DNA of 19,585 nt, taken from the NCBI GenBank assembly GCA_003695505.1, contig RFIY01000115.1, forward strand, positions 1-19,585. The letters are read 5' to 3'. Below the pieces are notes generated by a model. That model was not told the origin of the DNA. It did not search any database and saw nothing but the letters and a program-made list of their open reading frames with translations. Shown here piece after piece: positions 1 through 10,504 of the stretch. Position numbers and translations under genes: made by a program. Numbering within the stretch: position 1 is the stretch's first letter; every line of letters starts with the position of its first letter. Source of the stretch: Candidatus Dadabacteria bacterium (GTDB lineage Bacteria > J088).

Positions 1-18
1 TCACTCTTACTCCCCGTC

Positions 19-3000
19 TCATGGTTGCCACTCATAAGCGCCGATGTCCCAGGCGCCGTCGGCGCCGCGGCGATTGCCGTCCATGTCGCGGAAATAGACC
101 GCGAGATACGCACCATACAGCACCGGATGGTTCGGATTCGACAGCGCCAAACCTGCGTCGATGAGATCGCTGTCGGAGTGCAAATGGAAGTCCCCGGCAG
201 CTTCATCGACAAAGCGCGGGCGTTGCGACAGGTTGCCCCAGGTGCTACTTCCCCACAGGCGACCGTTGTTGATTTCAAACAGGTCGGGCCAGCCCCAGCT
301 CCAGCCGCCCTGGTTGTTCAGGAAATATCCGTAGGCCAGGTATTGCAACGGCAGCGCCCAGAGGTTGTTACTGAAAAGGCGCAGCGTGCCACCGGTGCTC
401 AGATACGATGCCAGCGGCGTGGGAAAGCCTATCGATGCATTGCTGGCCGCGAATGTTTGTGAACCATTTTGTACAGTGAGCCAAAAACCAGCTTTCCCCA
501 AAAACGTATTATTATAGACGCGCAGGTTACCGGCATTGCTGACGAGCGCACCAGACACGTCGTTGGCGATCGTATTGCCGTAAACGCCAACCCACTGTCC
601 CGGCGCGACATAGAGAATAGACTGCAGCACGGTATCGATCCGATTGTATTGCAAAAGGATGTTCCCGGTGCCACCGCCTGTGAAATGCGATGGACCATCA
701 ATTCTGCTGTCGTGTACCAGCAGGAGCGCACCATCATAGGAACGTCCTTGTATGCCCGTCAGGTGCGAACTCATCACGTACAGGCGCGAGTTGTTGTATG
801 CCTGAAGGTAGGCAGGAGAAACGCCGGACACGGTCGCCCCGTTGACATCGACTCGACCTTCGTATACGGTTCGCACCAGATCGCTGCCGGCGACCGTGCT
901 GGAAAGATCGCCGCCGCGCATTGAAATGACACCGTTGTTCCCAAACAGCCCGATGCGAGACGGAGAAGTGTTTTCGACGTTGACACGGGTGCCATACAAG
1001 CTGATTTCAGCGTCCCAGCCGCGTGCCTCGACGGCATAGGCGCTCGTGCTGCCTACTGTGCCCGCGGACACCGTTCCGCCGTACACGTCGAGCTCGGCGC
1101 GATCTGTCGCCCCGAGCAGAATGATGTTGACGCCGCTCCCGCCGCTCCAGGTCGTGGCGATCGCCCTGCCAGCCGCACGCCCGCCCGGCCCACCGTCCCA
1201 CCAGGCACCCAACGCATCCTGATCGGAGCTCCCGGCGGTGAGCGTGCAGCCGATCAAGGCCAGATCACCGCCGCTCCAGGTGACGTGACTGTTCCCCCCA
1301 TTCGTCGCCGGACCGGAAAGATTCGAACGTGTGACCGTCAACTTGCGACCGCTACCGACATACACCGTACTGCGCGAACCGCTCCCCGAACCAGTACCCT
1401 GGATCGTCACACCGTCGATGACCACCGGCGTGTCGGAGGCGGTGATCGTGTCGACATTGCCAGGCGGCGTCAGGATCGTCGAACAGCCGTCGATGTCGCG
1501 CGACCAGTCGGCGCAGTAGCCTCCATAGATGTCGGCCTGGGGGGCGAGCGCTTCGACGTAGGTGCCCTGCATCACGTAGACGACGCCGCGACTGGCTGCG
1601 GCCTCGGCGAGGCCTTTGCCAATCGTGCGATAGGGACTGGCCATGCTACCGTCACCGTTCGTATCGTCGCCGACCGAATCGCTGACGAACACCCCGTCGA
1701 ACTCGCTGCGCGTCGCATCGCCGTCGCCCCGACAGTCGTTGTCTTTGCCGTCGTCAGGGAGTTCCGGCATGTGTGGGCCTACCAGCGCATCGCTGTCGTC
1801 GCAGTCGACGCTATCCGGGAAGCCGTCCTTGTCGGCGTCGACGCTGGTGTCGGGCTGCCATTCATCCGCGCCGACATCCCAGTTCGCACCGTATGGGCGC
1901 GGGTCGTCGTCGATGTCGGACTCCAGCCACGGCGTCGGATCGGGGACGTTCAGCCCGGTGTACGAAATCGTGCGCGGATCGATGCCCCAGTCGATCAGCG
2001 GCGAATTGTCCGCGTGATGCGGGTCGTAGGGTTCAGCAGCGGACAGCCACGCATCCAGCACGTTCTCGAAGGATCCGAGGCTACCGACATCCGCGTGGTT
2101 GATCACGGCGCCGTGATATGTATCAACCGCGACCCAGGCGCTACCATTCCAGTACCAATAACGCACTGGGGCATCGAGAGGCGGAGCATTCAGCACATTG
2201 TGCGCCAGATAGACGGCTGCGCCCGCGTCGTTGCGTACTTCGAGTGCCCTCGCAACACCAGAACCGCGACCGCGAGCGTCGAGAATACTGTTGACGATCG
2301 CGACTCGGCTGTAGACATAACCGCCGAAAGAGTGGACTGCACCGACACCCGCCAGCAGATTGCTGTTGACGATCGTTGCGGAGCTGCCACCGTCCGACTG
2401 GAACGCCACAGACGCTCCCGAAGCAGACCGGCTGCGAATGACGCTGCCAACCACCGTCGCGATGCCACCGGCCCCGTTGAGAAGTCCGAACGAATTGTTG
2501 GTCGCCGAAGGACCGCCAATCACCGTACTGCGAATGACGGTAGTCTGGCCGTTGTTTCCGATACCATAGGTCGCCTGGTTACCCTTTCCGCCGTCAACGG
2601 TTGAGTCGAAGATCTGCAACGAGCAGGTACCGCAGACATAGGCGCCGTGCGCGGTCGAACCACTGCTGTCGGACGTGCGGATCGTCGAATTATAAACTGC
2701 GGCTTCAGCACCGCTCGACAGATACAATCCGGACACACTGCCGGACGCGGTCGCGCCGCGTTCAACCTCGGAACGGCGAAGCACCAGGGAAGCCGACTGA
2801 GCGTTGACGACCGCCTGCTGGAAACTTCCGTCGGCGCGTAGCCGGGTACCGATGATCGTGGCCGTCACGGGCGCCGGTACACCGGAAAGATGCACCGCGC
2901 TGGAGCCGCTCCCGGTCGAATCTCCGCCCGCGATGTGCGAATCGACGATCGTGACCGTGGCTCCGTTCTGAATGCTGACAGCCCAGACCGGGCCCGTGGT

Positions 3001-5367
3001 CCGCGACCCCGTTTGCGCGCTGCTGTTACGCATCGTCACGCCCGCACCGTTACGGAACAGCATCGCAACACTCGCCTCATCCGGTCCGATCGCCTGCACA
3101 TTGGCGAGCGTGACGCCCGTGATCGGCGCCTCCAGCATGACCGCTGGCGGCCAGGTCGCCGTAGGGGCGAGGACTGTGGTCGGTTCATTGGTTGGAATCC
3201 AGGTCCCAAACAGGGGCACGAAACCACCGTAGATCGACGTCGGGAGCGTCACCGCCTCATTCCAGGTGCCGACACTGGCGAAGACCACCTTGCCCTGTGC
3301 GGATGCGAGGCTCAGTGCCTGAGCGAAGGTCGAGACCGGTGCAGCCATCGTGCCGGGGTTGGCGTCGTCGCCGCCGAACGCGGCGGGGGCAACGAAGATG
3401 CCGGTCGTGTCGCTGACGGCGAGGTCGGCGCCGTCGCAGTCGTTGTCGATCCCGTCGCCGGGCAACTCGCCTGCATTCGGGAAGATGCTCGCGTCGGTGT
3501 CGTCGCAATCCGGATAGCCCCCCACCGCCACCGCTGCCGTCACGCCGTCGCCGTCGCGATCCCAGACGTCGTCGCTGGTCGCGACGTTGCAGTCGTTGTC
3601 GATGCCATCGCCGGCGACTTCGGGCAGGATGCTCGCCCGCTGCGGATCGTTGTCGTCGCAGTCGGCGCCCAGCAGGTCGTCCTCGCCGTCGCCGTCGGCG
3701 TCGAAGGCGTCACCGGAGCAGTCCTGATCCAGGTTATCTCCGGGCGCATCGGCGATCAGGCTCGAAAAGAGCGCACTCGTGTCGTCGCAGTCGCCGCCGC
3801 CATGCACGGTCGCCAGGTCGCCGTCACCGTCGTAGTCGAGGACGATCCCGTCACAGTTTTCGTCGATCGTATTGCCCGACACCTCGCTCGCACCGGGATG
3901 AGTCGTCGCCGCGGCGTCGTTGCAATCGTCGCGACTGCCGTACGGGGCATTGACCGCCGTATAGCCGTCGCCGTCGGCGTCCCAGGTATCGAGTCCGTCA
4001 CAGTCCTCGTCGATGCCGTTGTACGGGACTTCGGTCGCGCCGGGATGAATCGCGGCGACGGCATCGTTGCAGTCCGCGGCCGCGCACTGGCCGCCATAGC
4101 CGTAGCCGTCAACGTCCCCGTCGATGCAGGCCAGCGCCGGATCGAAGGCGTGGCACAGATAGTCCACGCTGCCGCTGACGCTGTGCGTGACCTTGTAGCC
4201 GCCGAACGGGCAGTTCGCCCCCGGCTCTTCCGCGGCAAAGCTGACCGTACCGTCCGGGATCGGCTCGCAGATGTAGCTGGTCGCGGCACTGCCATAGGCG
4301 TCGGTCACGGTGATCTTTTGTCCGCCCTGCGCGCAGTTGGCGCCGGCCGGTTCCGGCACGACGGCGATCTCGTCGCCGGGCTGCGACGCACAGGCGTACT
4401 CGGTCGTCGCACCGCCATAGGCGTCGGTCACGGTGATCCGCACGCCGCCGAACGTGCAATTCGCGCCGGCCGGCTCGTTGGCGACATCGACGTCGTCGGC
4501 CGGTTGCGGCTGACAGACGTACTGTGTCTGCACGGCGCCCCAGGCGTCGGTGACCTTGAGCTCGACGCCGCCGAACGCACACGAGGCCCCCGGGCCGATG
4601 TTTGTCAATGTCAGTGTCGGCGCCGGCGCCGGTTCGCAAAGGTACTGTGTGGACTGGGTCCCGTCCCCGTTGGTCACCGTGTATTTCAGCCCGCCGAACG
4701 GGCAGTTCACGCCGGAAGGCTCGCTCGTGACCGCGGCGGTGGCGCCCGGCATCGGATTGCACAGGTACTGCGTCACCTGCCCGCCTGTCGCGCTGTTGCG
4801 ATCGATGCGCAGCCCGCCCCAGGTACAATTCGCGCCGGCGGTTTCGGTCGTGACCGCCAGGGTATCGGCCGGGGCCGGCTCACAGACGTACTGCGTATCG
4901 CCGCTGCCGTCGGCGTGCGTGACCGTGACCCGCGTGCCGCCGAATGCGCAGTTGCCCCCTGCCGGCTCCGAGGCCAGGCCGACCACGTCGCCGGGGGAGG
5001 GGTTGCAGATGTAGGAGACCTGCGGTGCATCCCCGGTCGTCGTCAGGCGGACGCCGCCATAGGGACAGTTGCCACCCGGATCTTCGACGCTGACCAGCAC
5101 CCCCGGGCCGGTGGCGCCGGCTGCGCCGTTTGTGCCGGGCAGGCCATCGCGGCCGTCGACGCCGTTGCAAAGGTATGTTTCACTCTGCACGACGCCGTCC
5201 TGCGTCAATACGATCCTGCTACCGCCTGCCGGACAGTGCGTTCCGGGCGGCTCGGTTTCGACGGTCAGAAACTGACCGTTGCCGAGGTTGGTCGTCGTGC
5301 CGTCGCTGCTGCAGGCCGACAGCACCAAAGCCAATGCCGCGATCCAGACCGATCGTCGTCGTTGCAT
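19..5367 (-). CDS. Giant mosaic lipoprotein: Cys-pair repeats, MopE-type repeats and two beta-helices
   Basis: This 1782-residue protein is probably a surface or periplasmic lipoprotein. The start at 5367 is chosen because a GGAGGG ribosome site precedes it and a lipoprotein signal follows (LSAC, Cys19); the frame stays open upstream, but that part lies inside the preceding gene. Nine repeats of about 40 residues, each with a Cys pair and a CxxGG motif (Cys45 to Cys405), resemble DUF7151-type modules. Six Gly-X-Y triplets lie at about 72-89. Five MopE/thrombospondin-3-like repeats (DxDGDG ... DNDCDG) span about 414-647 and a sixth about 1176-1216; their acidic loops suggest Ca2+ binding. Two right-handed parallel beta-helix domains follow (about 656-1172 and 1224-1782). 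Each opens with a DUF1565-like segment and ends in a GAxEWQP motif typical of choice-of-anchor Q proteins. It is the last gene of the seven-gene cluster, 122 bp after the RCC1 gene. The function is unknown; adhesion or binding is inference. Confidence 0.9.
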   Translation of the reverse strand: MQRRRSVWIAALALVLSACSSDGTTTNLGNGQFLTVETEPPGTHCPAGGSRIVLTQDGVVQSETYLCNGVDGRDGLPGTNGAAGATGPGVLVSVEDPGGNCPYGGVRLTTTGDAPQVSYICNPSPGDVVGLASEPAGGNCAFGGTRVTVTHADGSGDTQYVCEPAPADTLAVTTETAGANCTWGGLRIDRNSATGGQVTQYLCNPMPGATAAVTSEPSGVNCPFGGLKYTVTNGDGTQSTQYLCEPAPAPTLTLTNIGPGASCAFGGVELKVTDAWGAVQTQYVCQPQPADDVDVANEPAGANCTFGGVRITVTDAYGGATTEYACASQPGDEIAVVPEPAGANCAQGGQKITVTDAYGSAATSYICEPIPDGTVSFAAEEPGANCPFGGYKVTHSVSGSVDYLCHAFDPALACIDGDVDGYGYGGQCAAADCNDAVAAIHPGATEVPYNGIDEDCDGLDTWDADGDGYTAVNAPYGSRDDCNDAAATTHPGASEVSGNTIDENCDGIVLDYDGDGDLATVHGGGDCDDTSALFSSLIADAPGDNLDQDCSGDAFDADGDGEDDLLGADCDDNDPQRASILPEVAGDGIDNDCNVATSDDVWDRDGDGVTAAVAVGGYPDCDDTDASIFPNAGELPGDGIDNDCDGADLAVSDTTGIFVAPAAFGGDDANPGTMAAPVSTFAQALSLASAQGKVVFASVGTWNEAVTLPTSIYGGFVPLFGTWIPTNEPTTVLAPTATWPPAVMLEAPITGVTLANVQAIGPDEASVAMLFRNGAGVTMRNSSAQTGSRTTGPVWAVSIQNGATVTIVDSHIAGGDSTGSGSSAVHLSGVPAPVTATIIGTRLRADGSFQQAVVNAQSASLVLRRSEVERGATASGSVSGLYLSSGAEAAVYNSTIRTSDSSGSTAHGAYVCGTCSLQIFDSTVDGGKGNQATYGIGNNGQTTVIRSTVIGGPSATNNSFGLLNGAGGIATVVGSVIRSRSASGASVAFQSDGGSSATIVNSNLLAGVGAVHSFGGYVYSRVAIVNSILDARGRGSGVARALEVRNDAGAAVYLAHNVLNAPPLDAPVRYWYWNGSAWVAVDTYHGAVINHADVGSLGSFENVLDAWLSAAEPYDPHHADNSPLIDWGIDPRTISYTGLNVPDPTPWLESDIDDDPRPYGANWDVGADEWQPDTSVDADKDGFPDSVDCDDSDALVGPHMPELPDDGKDNDCRGDGDATRSEFDGVFVSDSVGDDTNGDGSMASPYRTIGKGLAEAAASRGVVYVMQGTYVEALAPQADIYGGYCADWSRDIDGCSTILTPPGNVDTITASDTPVVIDGVTIQGTGSGSGSRSTVYVGSGRKLTVTRSNLSGPATNGGNSHVTWSGGDLALIGCTLTAGSSDQDALGAWWDGGPGGRAAGRAIATTWSGGSGVNIILLGATDRAELDVYGGTVSAGTVGSTSAYAVEARGWDAEISLYGTRVNVENTSPSRIGLFGNNGVISMRGGDLSSTVAGSDLVRTVYEGRVDVNGATVSGVSPAYLQAYNNSRLYVMSSHLTGIQGRSYDGALLLVHDSRIDGPSHFTGGGTGNILLQYNRIDTVLQSILYVAPGQWVGVYGNTIANDVSGALVSNAGNLRVYNNTFLGKAGFWLTVQNGSQTFAASNASIGFPTPLASYLSTGGTLRLFSNNLWALPLQYLAYGYFLNNQGGWSWGWPDLFEINNGRLWGSSTWGNLSQRPRFVDEAAGDFHLHSDSDLIDAGLALSNPNHPVLYGAYLAVYFRDMDGNRRGADGAWDIGAYEWQP

Positions 5368-5471
5368 ATCCCGTCCCTCCAGCGTATGCCCGTCCGCACC
5401 TTGCCCAGACGCGGTGCGGCCTCGTCGTTTCTGTGAATGTTGACGTGCTTCAACCAGATATACGGACGTCG

Positions 5472-5486
5472 TCGCCCATTGGGCGA
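5472..5486. repeat. Short perfect dyad after the RCC1 gene
   Basis: TCGCCCA-T-TGGGCGA is an inverted repeat with 7-bp arms and one central base, just past the RCC1 stop on the minus strand. No T run follows, so it is not a clear terminator; it may be an RNA stem or a protein-binding site in the 122-bp gap before the giant lipoprotein gene. Confidence 0.35.
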
Positions 5487-5489
5487 TCG

Positions 5490-8030
5490 TTATTGTCCGA
5501 TCATCACCGGAGTGGCCGCCGTGGCGACAGGCACGCCGTTGCCCAGCTCGCCGTTGTAGCTGACTCCCCAGCTCCATAATCCGCCCCCGCTGTCGATGCC
5601 GAAGGTTGCCGAATCGCCCGCCACGATCCGGCTCCACGAAGTCGATCCGGCGAGCCGCGCCGGCGCTGAGACGGGCTCGGCTGAAATGTCGCCGAGCCCC
5701 AGACGCCCGACGACGATCGCGTCTCCGGACAGCAGATCATTGCCCCAGCACCAGCCGCTGCCATCCGTTTTTGCGCCGCAGGTATAGCCGGCGCCGACCG
5801 ACACGGCGCTCCAGTCCGCATCGGCGCCGACCTGGGTTGGACCGAGCCGATCGATCAGGTCACCGGTGCCGAGCTGACCGTCCCGATTCTCGCCCCAGCA
5901 CCACAGGGTGCCGCCGCGGATCCCACAGCTTGCGTATGGACCCGCCGCAACTGCCGTCCAGTCCGCTGCCGCACCGATCTGCGTCGGGACACTCCGGTTG
6001 CTTGTGTCGCCCGTTCCCAACTGACCCTGGCTGTTGTCCCCCCAACACCACAAGGTGCCAGCCCGCAGGCCGCAGGCATGCGATCCCCCCGCCGCGACCG
6101 CCTGCCAGTCGTTCGCAACGCCGACACGCACCGGAACGTTCTGGTTCTGAATGCCTGGCCCCAGCCCCAGTTCGTCCTGGCCATCGCTCCCCCAACACCA
6201 GAGACTGCCATCGATCTGGATCCCGCAGGCAAACCCAAGACCCATGGCAACCTGCTGCCACTGAGTGCCGGCACTGACCTGCTGCGGGGTGGTAACCGCG
6301 CTGCCGGCCGGTCCCAGGCCAAGCTGTCCGAAGTCGTTCTCGCCCCAGCACCACAATCCGCCATCCGTCGCGATAGCACAAAATGAGCCCTCGAGCCCGG
6401 AAATCGCTCTTGCCGAAAACGTCTCGCTGACCGGCGTCGGCGAACCCTGCGACTGGAGCGGGTTGCTACTGCCATTGCCCAGGCGCCCGGACGCCTGCAT
6501 GCCCCAACAAAGCACCCGTCCGTCATTGCGAACACCGCATGTCGCCAGCTGCCCAACAGCGACCTCCTGCCAGCTTGCCGCGTCGATTCTTCCTGGCGTG
6601 CTGCGTGGTGCACCGGCGGTCGTGCCGGCCTTGCCATGCCAGTTCGACCCGGCGCACCAGACGTCGCCGGGCTGATTTCGTACGCACATTTCCTGAAACC
6701 CCGCCTCGAGTTCGGCGATGGCCTCTCCGGTCGGCAGCCACGCCGATTTGGCAGTCGGCGTACTGACCATCTGGATGGCTCCGCCATCGTCCAGAAGCGC
6801 CCCCCAGCAGTACAACTGATCGTCACCGCCGATTGCGCAGGTGCTCGCAAACCCCGCAGAGGCATCGCGCACAGGCGCGGGGATGCCGGTAACCGTAGTC
6901 GGCGTGGAAACGGTGGCGACATTTTGGCCAACCCCGACCTGCCCCAGACCGTTGGCGCCCCAGCACCAGAGTGAACCACTGCGGTCGATCAAACACGGCG
7001 CCTGTCCCTGGGTCCCAACGAACCGGTCGACGGCCGGAGCCGCGGTGACCTGCGTTGGTGAGGACACGTCAACGGTGCTGCCATTGCCGACGGTGCCGTT
7101 GCCATTGTCGCCCCAGCACCACAGCGTGTCGTCGTTTCGCACAGCGCAAACCGTACTCCAGTTTTCGATGGAGATCGCCTGCACCTGCCGCACATCACTG
7201 ATCGGCACCTGCACTGGCGTCGCAACAACCGCCTGAAGCGGAAATGTTGGCACGCCGAGCTGGCCGGCACCGTGCGTGCCCCAGCACCAGACATCGCCAG
7301 CGACGGTCCGAGCGCACGAAACGCGTTGCGCCACCGTGATGTCGCTGACGGGATCGTCAGCCGGCAGGCCGGTCACCCGCACCCAGTCGTCGACCGGAGC
7401 GGTGCTGCCGTTGCCGAGCGCACCGGCAGTTGCCGTTCCAAAACACCATACGGCGCCGCTACGCCCGAGCATACAGGCGTGGTACTCGCCACCGGTCGGA
7501 GGCGCGAATTGCCGCACCGGTTCGGGCGTCGACACCGGCCGTGCGAGGCTCGTCGTCGTGATGCGATTGCCGCTTTGCCAGACGAGCCCCCAGCACCACA
7601 ACGCATCTGCCTGGTCGATCGCGCAATTCGTGAATGCCCCGATCGCCAGGTCGCGTGCCTTGAGCTGCCCGGAAGCCGTCGGCGTCATCGGCACCGTCAC
7701 GCGTTTGCGCTCCCCACCGCGAATCGCGAATGGCTCGGAGCGGCCGTAATGCGTACTGACCGGATTGGCGGCATCGCGCCAGGCGACGGCGGTCACCACG
7801 CGGCCGGCCCCGGCCGGCACGAGCAGCCGCACGACCGCACCGGCCGCACCTGTCGCCTGCAGCGGCGCGCGCAAATCCGGACCCGAAACCGTGACGCTAT
7901 ACCACTCCGGACTCATCGCCAGCGGCCGCAGCCCCGTTGCCGTTTGCGACGGCAGCCGCAGGGTCACCTCACCGACGTCGGTACATGCGGCAGCGACCAG
8001 CACCAACAGCAGCGTCAGCAGTCGTTTCAT
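5490..8030 (-). CDS. RCC1-repeat lipoprotein with 14 repeats (two predicted propellers)
   Basis: The product has 846 residues. It starts MKRLLTLLL and has a lipoprotein-type signal ending VAAAC (Cys16), so it is probably anchored in the outer membrane. Residues of about 17-125 look like a beta-sandwich. The rest consists of 14 RCC1-type repeats, each with an LWCWG-like signature often followed by GxLGxG. RCC1 propellers have seven blades, so 14 repeats fit two complete propellers. The first 13 repeats each carry a Cys pair, about 10 residues apart, next to the WCWG motif; repeat 14 lacks both cysteines (TFGID, LWSWG). The start overlaps the FecR gene stop by 4 bases (ATGA), and AGGGGG precedes it. 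Bacterial RCC1 proteins are usually scaffolds or secreted binding proteins; the partner here is unknown. Confidence 0.93.
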   Translation of the reverse strand: MKRLLTLLLVLVAAACTDVGEVTLRLPSQTATGLRPLAMSPEWYSVTVSGPDLRAPLQATGAAGAVVRLLVPAGAGRVVTAVAWRDAANPVSTHYGRSEPFAIRGGERKRVTVPMTPTASGQLKARDLAIGAFTNCAIDQADALWCWGLVWQSGNRITTTSLARPVSTPEPVRQFAPPTGGEYHACMLGRSGAVWCFGTATAGALGNGSTAPVDDWVRVTGLPADDPVSDITVAQRVSCARTVAGDVWCWGTHGAGQLGVPTFPLQAVVATPVQVPISDVRQVQAISIENWSTVCAVRNDDTLWCWGDNGNGTVGNGSTVDVSSPTQVTAAPAVDRFVGTQGQAPCLIDRSGSLWCWGANGLGQVGVGQNVATVSTPTTVTGIPAPVRDASAGFASTCAIGGDDQLYCWGALLDDGGAIQMVSTPTAKSAWLPTGEAIAELEAGFQEMCVRNQPGDVWCAGSNWHGKAGTTAGAPRSTPGRIDAASWQEVAVGQLATCGVRNDGRVLCWGMQASGRLGNGSSNPLQSQGSPTPVSETFSARAISGLEGSFCAIATDGGLWCWGENDFGQLGLGPAGSAVTTPQQVSAGTQWQQVAMGLGFACGIQIDGSLWCWGSDGQDELGLGPGIQNQNVPVRVGVANDWQAVAAGGSHACGLRAGTLWCWGDNSQGQLGTGDTSNRSVPTQIGAAADWTAVAAGPYASCGIRGGTLWCWGENRDGQLGTGDLIDRLGPTQVGADADWSAVSVGAGYTCGAKTDGSGWCWGNDLLSGDAIVVGRLGLGDISAEPVSAPARLAGSTSWSRIVAGDSATFGIDSGGGLWSWGVSYNGELGNGVPVATAATPVMIGQ

Positions 8031-8881
8031 GGCGCCCCCTGGTCGGGCAATTGCAGTTCGACTTCGAGCTGGCCGCGACCGTACCTCGCCAGTCGTTCCG
8101 ACGTATACGGCGGGCGTGCAACTGGCGGCAAGAAACCCCGTCGCATCGCATGTGCCCGGGCCTGGATCAGGCGCAGCATGGCCCGGTAGGCCTGTGGCCC
8201 GCGACGGCGCGCGGCGGCGAGCAACATCTGGCGACGCGCCATTTCGGCGCGATAACGTTGCCAGCGCACCCGGCGGCTGCGGGCCAGCAACTGTCGCAGA
8301 CGTTGCTGCTGTGCTGCGCTGAGTCGTTGCACCACGGGCGGCCTTCCGGCGCCGAAGCGTACCTGCTGGCCGGGTGCGACCGCCTGCCGCCAGCCGCCGC
8401 TGCGCGCGCGCACGTCGACTTTTCCGTCGAGTACGGCGACACTCGCGCCCTGTTGCCGCTGTTCGACGACGAAATCGGTACCGCGGACACCGGCGATCGC
8501 ACTCGGCAGTCGCACCTCGAAACGCGTCTCGGCGCTGGACAACCAGCGGCTCGCCTGCACACGCAGGCGACCCCAGAGCATGTCGAGGATGCCGGGGCGC
8601 CGCTCGGTCTCGTCGCCCGCCTGGACGATCGTCAGATCGGCGCCGCCGTCGAGGACGAGGATCGTGCCGTCCGGCTGTTCGATTTCCACCCGCCCGATCT
8701 GCCCGGTGCGCACGCGGTCGCCCGCGTACAGGGTGTCACCCACGAGCAACTCGACCCGCCCGCCTGCGCGCTCGACCGTCACGAAGCCATCCACGGCGAC
8801 AGTCCGCCCGGCGGGCGGACCGGCCGCGGCAGCAGGCGCGGTCAGCAACAGGACCACCCAAATCGCAAGCAGCCGCCTCAT
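8027..8881 (-). CDS. Exported FecR-domain protein
   Basis: The product has 284 residues. The start at 8881 is chosen because GGAGG lies 8 bases upstream, a Sec signal peptide follows (MRRLLAIWVVLLLTAPAAAA), and the ATG overlaps the stop of the upstream gene (ATGA). A FecR domain covers about residues 30-170, with the usual GDxLxxGDRVRTG, a G-rADL-like turn and an AGVRGTDF motif. The C-terminal part (about 190-260) is rich in Arg, Ala and Gln, is probably helical, and has no recognisable domain. Classical FecR is a membrane-spanning sigma regulator; this protein has a cleavable signal and no cytoplasmic anti-sigma part, so a periplasmic or cell-surface structural role is more likely. Whether it senses a signal for the sigma/anti-sigma pair in the same cluster is open. 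Confidence 0.9.
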   Translation of the reverse strand: MRRLLAIWVVLLLTAPAAAAGPPAGRTVAVDGFVTVERAGGRVELLVGDTLYAGDRVRTGQIGRVEIEQPDGTILVLDGGADLTIVQAGDETERRPGILDMLWGRLRVQASRWLSSAETRFEVRLPSAIAGVRGTDFVVEQRQQGASVAVLDGKVDVRARSGGWRQAVAPGQQVRFGAGRPPVVQRLSAAQQQRLRQLLARSRRVRWQRYRAEMARRQMLLAAARRRGPQAYRAMLRLIQARAHAMRRGFLPPVARPPYTSERLARYGRGQLEVELQLPDQGAP

Positions 8882-10452
8882 CGGTGCGCCTCCAGCGCGA
8901 CCGTCGCGAGCTGTCTGCGCCACGCGAACACGCCCACGTCGGACCACTGCCGCTGGGCCGTCCAGTCCAGGCGCACATCGAGCCAGTCGGCGACGCCGAA
9001 CCACAATCCCAGCCCGCCGGTCAGCAACTGTTCGTGATGATCGCGGTCGACGACGATCTGGTCCTCCGGATCCGGAAACGGCGTCAGATACCAGCGGCCA
9101 CTCCAGCCAAGCTGCGCGGTCGGCCGCAGGGTCCGGTCGTCGGAGGACAGCAGATTGTCCCCGGTCCAACGTGCGTCCGCCGCGGCGATCCGGGCATCCC
9201 AGACGTTCGGTCGGCCCCACGCATTGCGCCGGCCGGCCTGGGCAGACGCGATCAGGTCTCCGGCCACTGCCGCGCGCATCCCGATGCGCCCGGCAACCTC
9301 GATTCCGTCACGAACCAGCGAACGCGCCGTACCGTCGGCGCCGGCAACGTCCTGTCGCGGCTCATTGAAATCGCGGACAGCCAGCGGCGCGGACAGGCGC
9401 CACTCGAGGTCGGCCGTGCTGATAATCAACGACGGCGCGGCACCGAGATCGCGGCCGTAGCTGCTCCAGTCCCGCGTACCATCGCCGACCAATGGCCCCA
9501 CCCAGGACTGTCCGGCCGACAAGGGCAGCTCCAGCGCGACAGGCCCCAGGTCCGTCCGTCCGCCGAGCGAGATGCGCAGCCAAGTCGTATCGTAGTCGGC
9601 CAGCCAGTCACGATCCCAGACGAGTACGTCCTGCCAGACGGCCAGCCCCGCTTCGAGCCACCGTTCGCGCGTCCAGGCGTGGCGGTACGTGCTGTCGGCG
9701 AGGAGCGCGACGCGGAGACCCGCAGGCTGTGTCACCGCGCGATCCGGAAACAGCGATGCCGCGCTGGCGTCGTCGCGCGGCACGAACGCCGGGTTGCCGT
9801 CGTACTGGCTGAGCAGGCGGACCCCCATCGGCCAGGTTTCGGCGCCGACACGCAGCAAACGCCAGCGGTCCGCGACTTCCCGAGATGTGTCGTCGTCGAT
9901 GCCGTTGAACGCGCCGGTTTCGCGCAGTGCGGCCCGGGCGCGCTGAAACTCGCCGCGCTCCAGCCGGACATCGGCAACCAGCAGCAGCGATGCGGGCGCA
10001 AGGCTGTCGTCAGGCGGGACCTGCGTCAATAGCTCGTCCGCGCCGGCAAGGTCATTGCGCTCGATCGCAATCAGTCCCAGAACGATCCGCCCCTCGGGGC
10101 CGAGGCGCTCCGCGGGCAGGCTGGCCAGGATCTCTTCGGCTTCGGCGAGCTGTCCATCCGCATACAGCGCCAGGCCCAGTTCCTGCTCCGCCGGCAGCCC
10201 GCCGGCGACCGCGCGTTGCAGCGCAGACACGGCATCGGCGTAGGCCCCGCGCTGATGCGCGAGAACGCCGTACAGATACCAGGCTTCCGGATCGGTCGTC
10301 GCCTGCACCGCCTGTTGAACGGCAGTCCAGGCGGCCTCGGCATCGCCGAGGCGCCAGGCTTCGACCGCGTCAAGCAACGGCGACTGCGCGTGGGCGGCCG
10401 TCCCCAGAACAATCGCCGCCGCAAGAATGACACGAATAAACAGATGCTTCAC
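8878..10452 (-). CDS. TPR plus outer-membrane beta-barrel protein
   Basis: The product has 524 residues and begins at a GTG (VKHLFIRV), chosen because a clean signal peptide ending AAHAQ follows and no in-frame ATG occurs until after residue 200. The ribosome site is weak. Residues of about 25-180 form roughly four TPR-like helical repeats. From about residue 205 to the end, alternating aromatic and polar strands with many Trp, Tyr, Asp and Arg residues suggest an outer-membrane barrel; the YDGNPAF start of this part resembles TPR-barrel proteins such as the Slam/DUF560, YaiO and PgaA types. The gene starts 52 bases after the caspase gene and overlaps the FecR gene by 4 bases. A role in moving or displaying the two large lipoproteins encoded downstream is an inference from position and architecture. 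Confidence 0.88.
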   Translation of the reverse strand: MKHLFIRVILAAAIVLGTAAHAQSPLLDAVEAWRLGDAEAAWTAVQQAVQATTDPEAWYLYGVLAHQRGAYADAVSALQRAVAGGLPAEQELGLALYADGQLAEAEEILASLPAERLGPEGRIVLGLIAIERNDLAGADELLTQVPPDDSLAPASLLLVADVRLERGEFQRARAALRETGAFNGIDDDTSREVADRWRLLRVGAETWPMGVRLLSQYDGNPAFVPRDDASAASLFPDRAVTQPAGLRVALLADSTYRHAWTRERWLEAGLAVWQDVLVWDRDWLADYDTTWLRISLGGRTDLGPVALELPLSAGQSWVGPLVGDGTRDWSSYGRDLGAAPSLIISTADLEWRLSAPLAVRDFNEPRQDVAGADGTARSLVRDGIEVAGRIGMRAAVAGDLIASAQAGRRNAWGRPNVWDARIAAADARWTGDNLLSSDDRTLRPTAQLGWSGRWYLTPFPDPEDQIVVDRDHHEQLLTGGLGLWFGVADWLDVRLDWTAQRQWSDVGVFAWRRQLATVALEAHR

Positions 10453-10504
10453 CGACGCCGTACCCCACAACCACGATTGCCCTGTCCCTGCTCGTTTACC
10501 GATT

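Noticed and set aside
1285-2604. 439-codon open frame on the plus strand
   Set aside because: It is antisense to a beta-helix coding part with strong protein signatures; a high-GC shadow frame.
3420-5100. Regularly spaced DNA repeats that could suggest a CRISPR-like array
   Set aside because: The periodicity comes from in-frame protein repeats with conserved Cys, Gly and Asp codons and diverged third positions, not from identical repeats with unique spacers.
2890-5436. 848-codon open frame on the plus strand
   Set aside because: It is antisense to the Cys-pair and MopE repeats of the giant lipoprotein; its repetitive Arg/Val/Ala-rich content mirrors those DNA repeats, and it has no ribosome site or known domain.
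5368-5637. N-terminal extension of the giant lipoprotein frame
   Set aside because: It lies inside the RCC1 coding region, is Arg-rich and unlike a protein start, and the ribosome site and lipoprotein signal both point to 5367.
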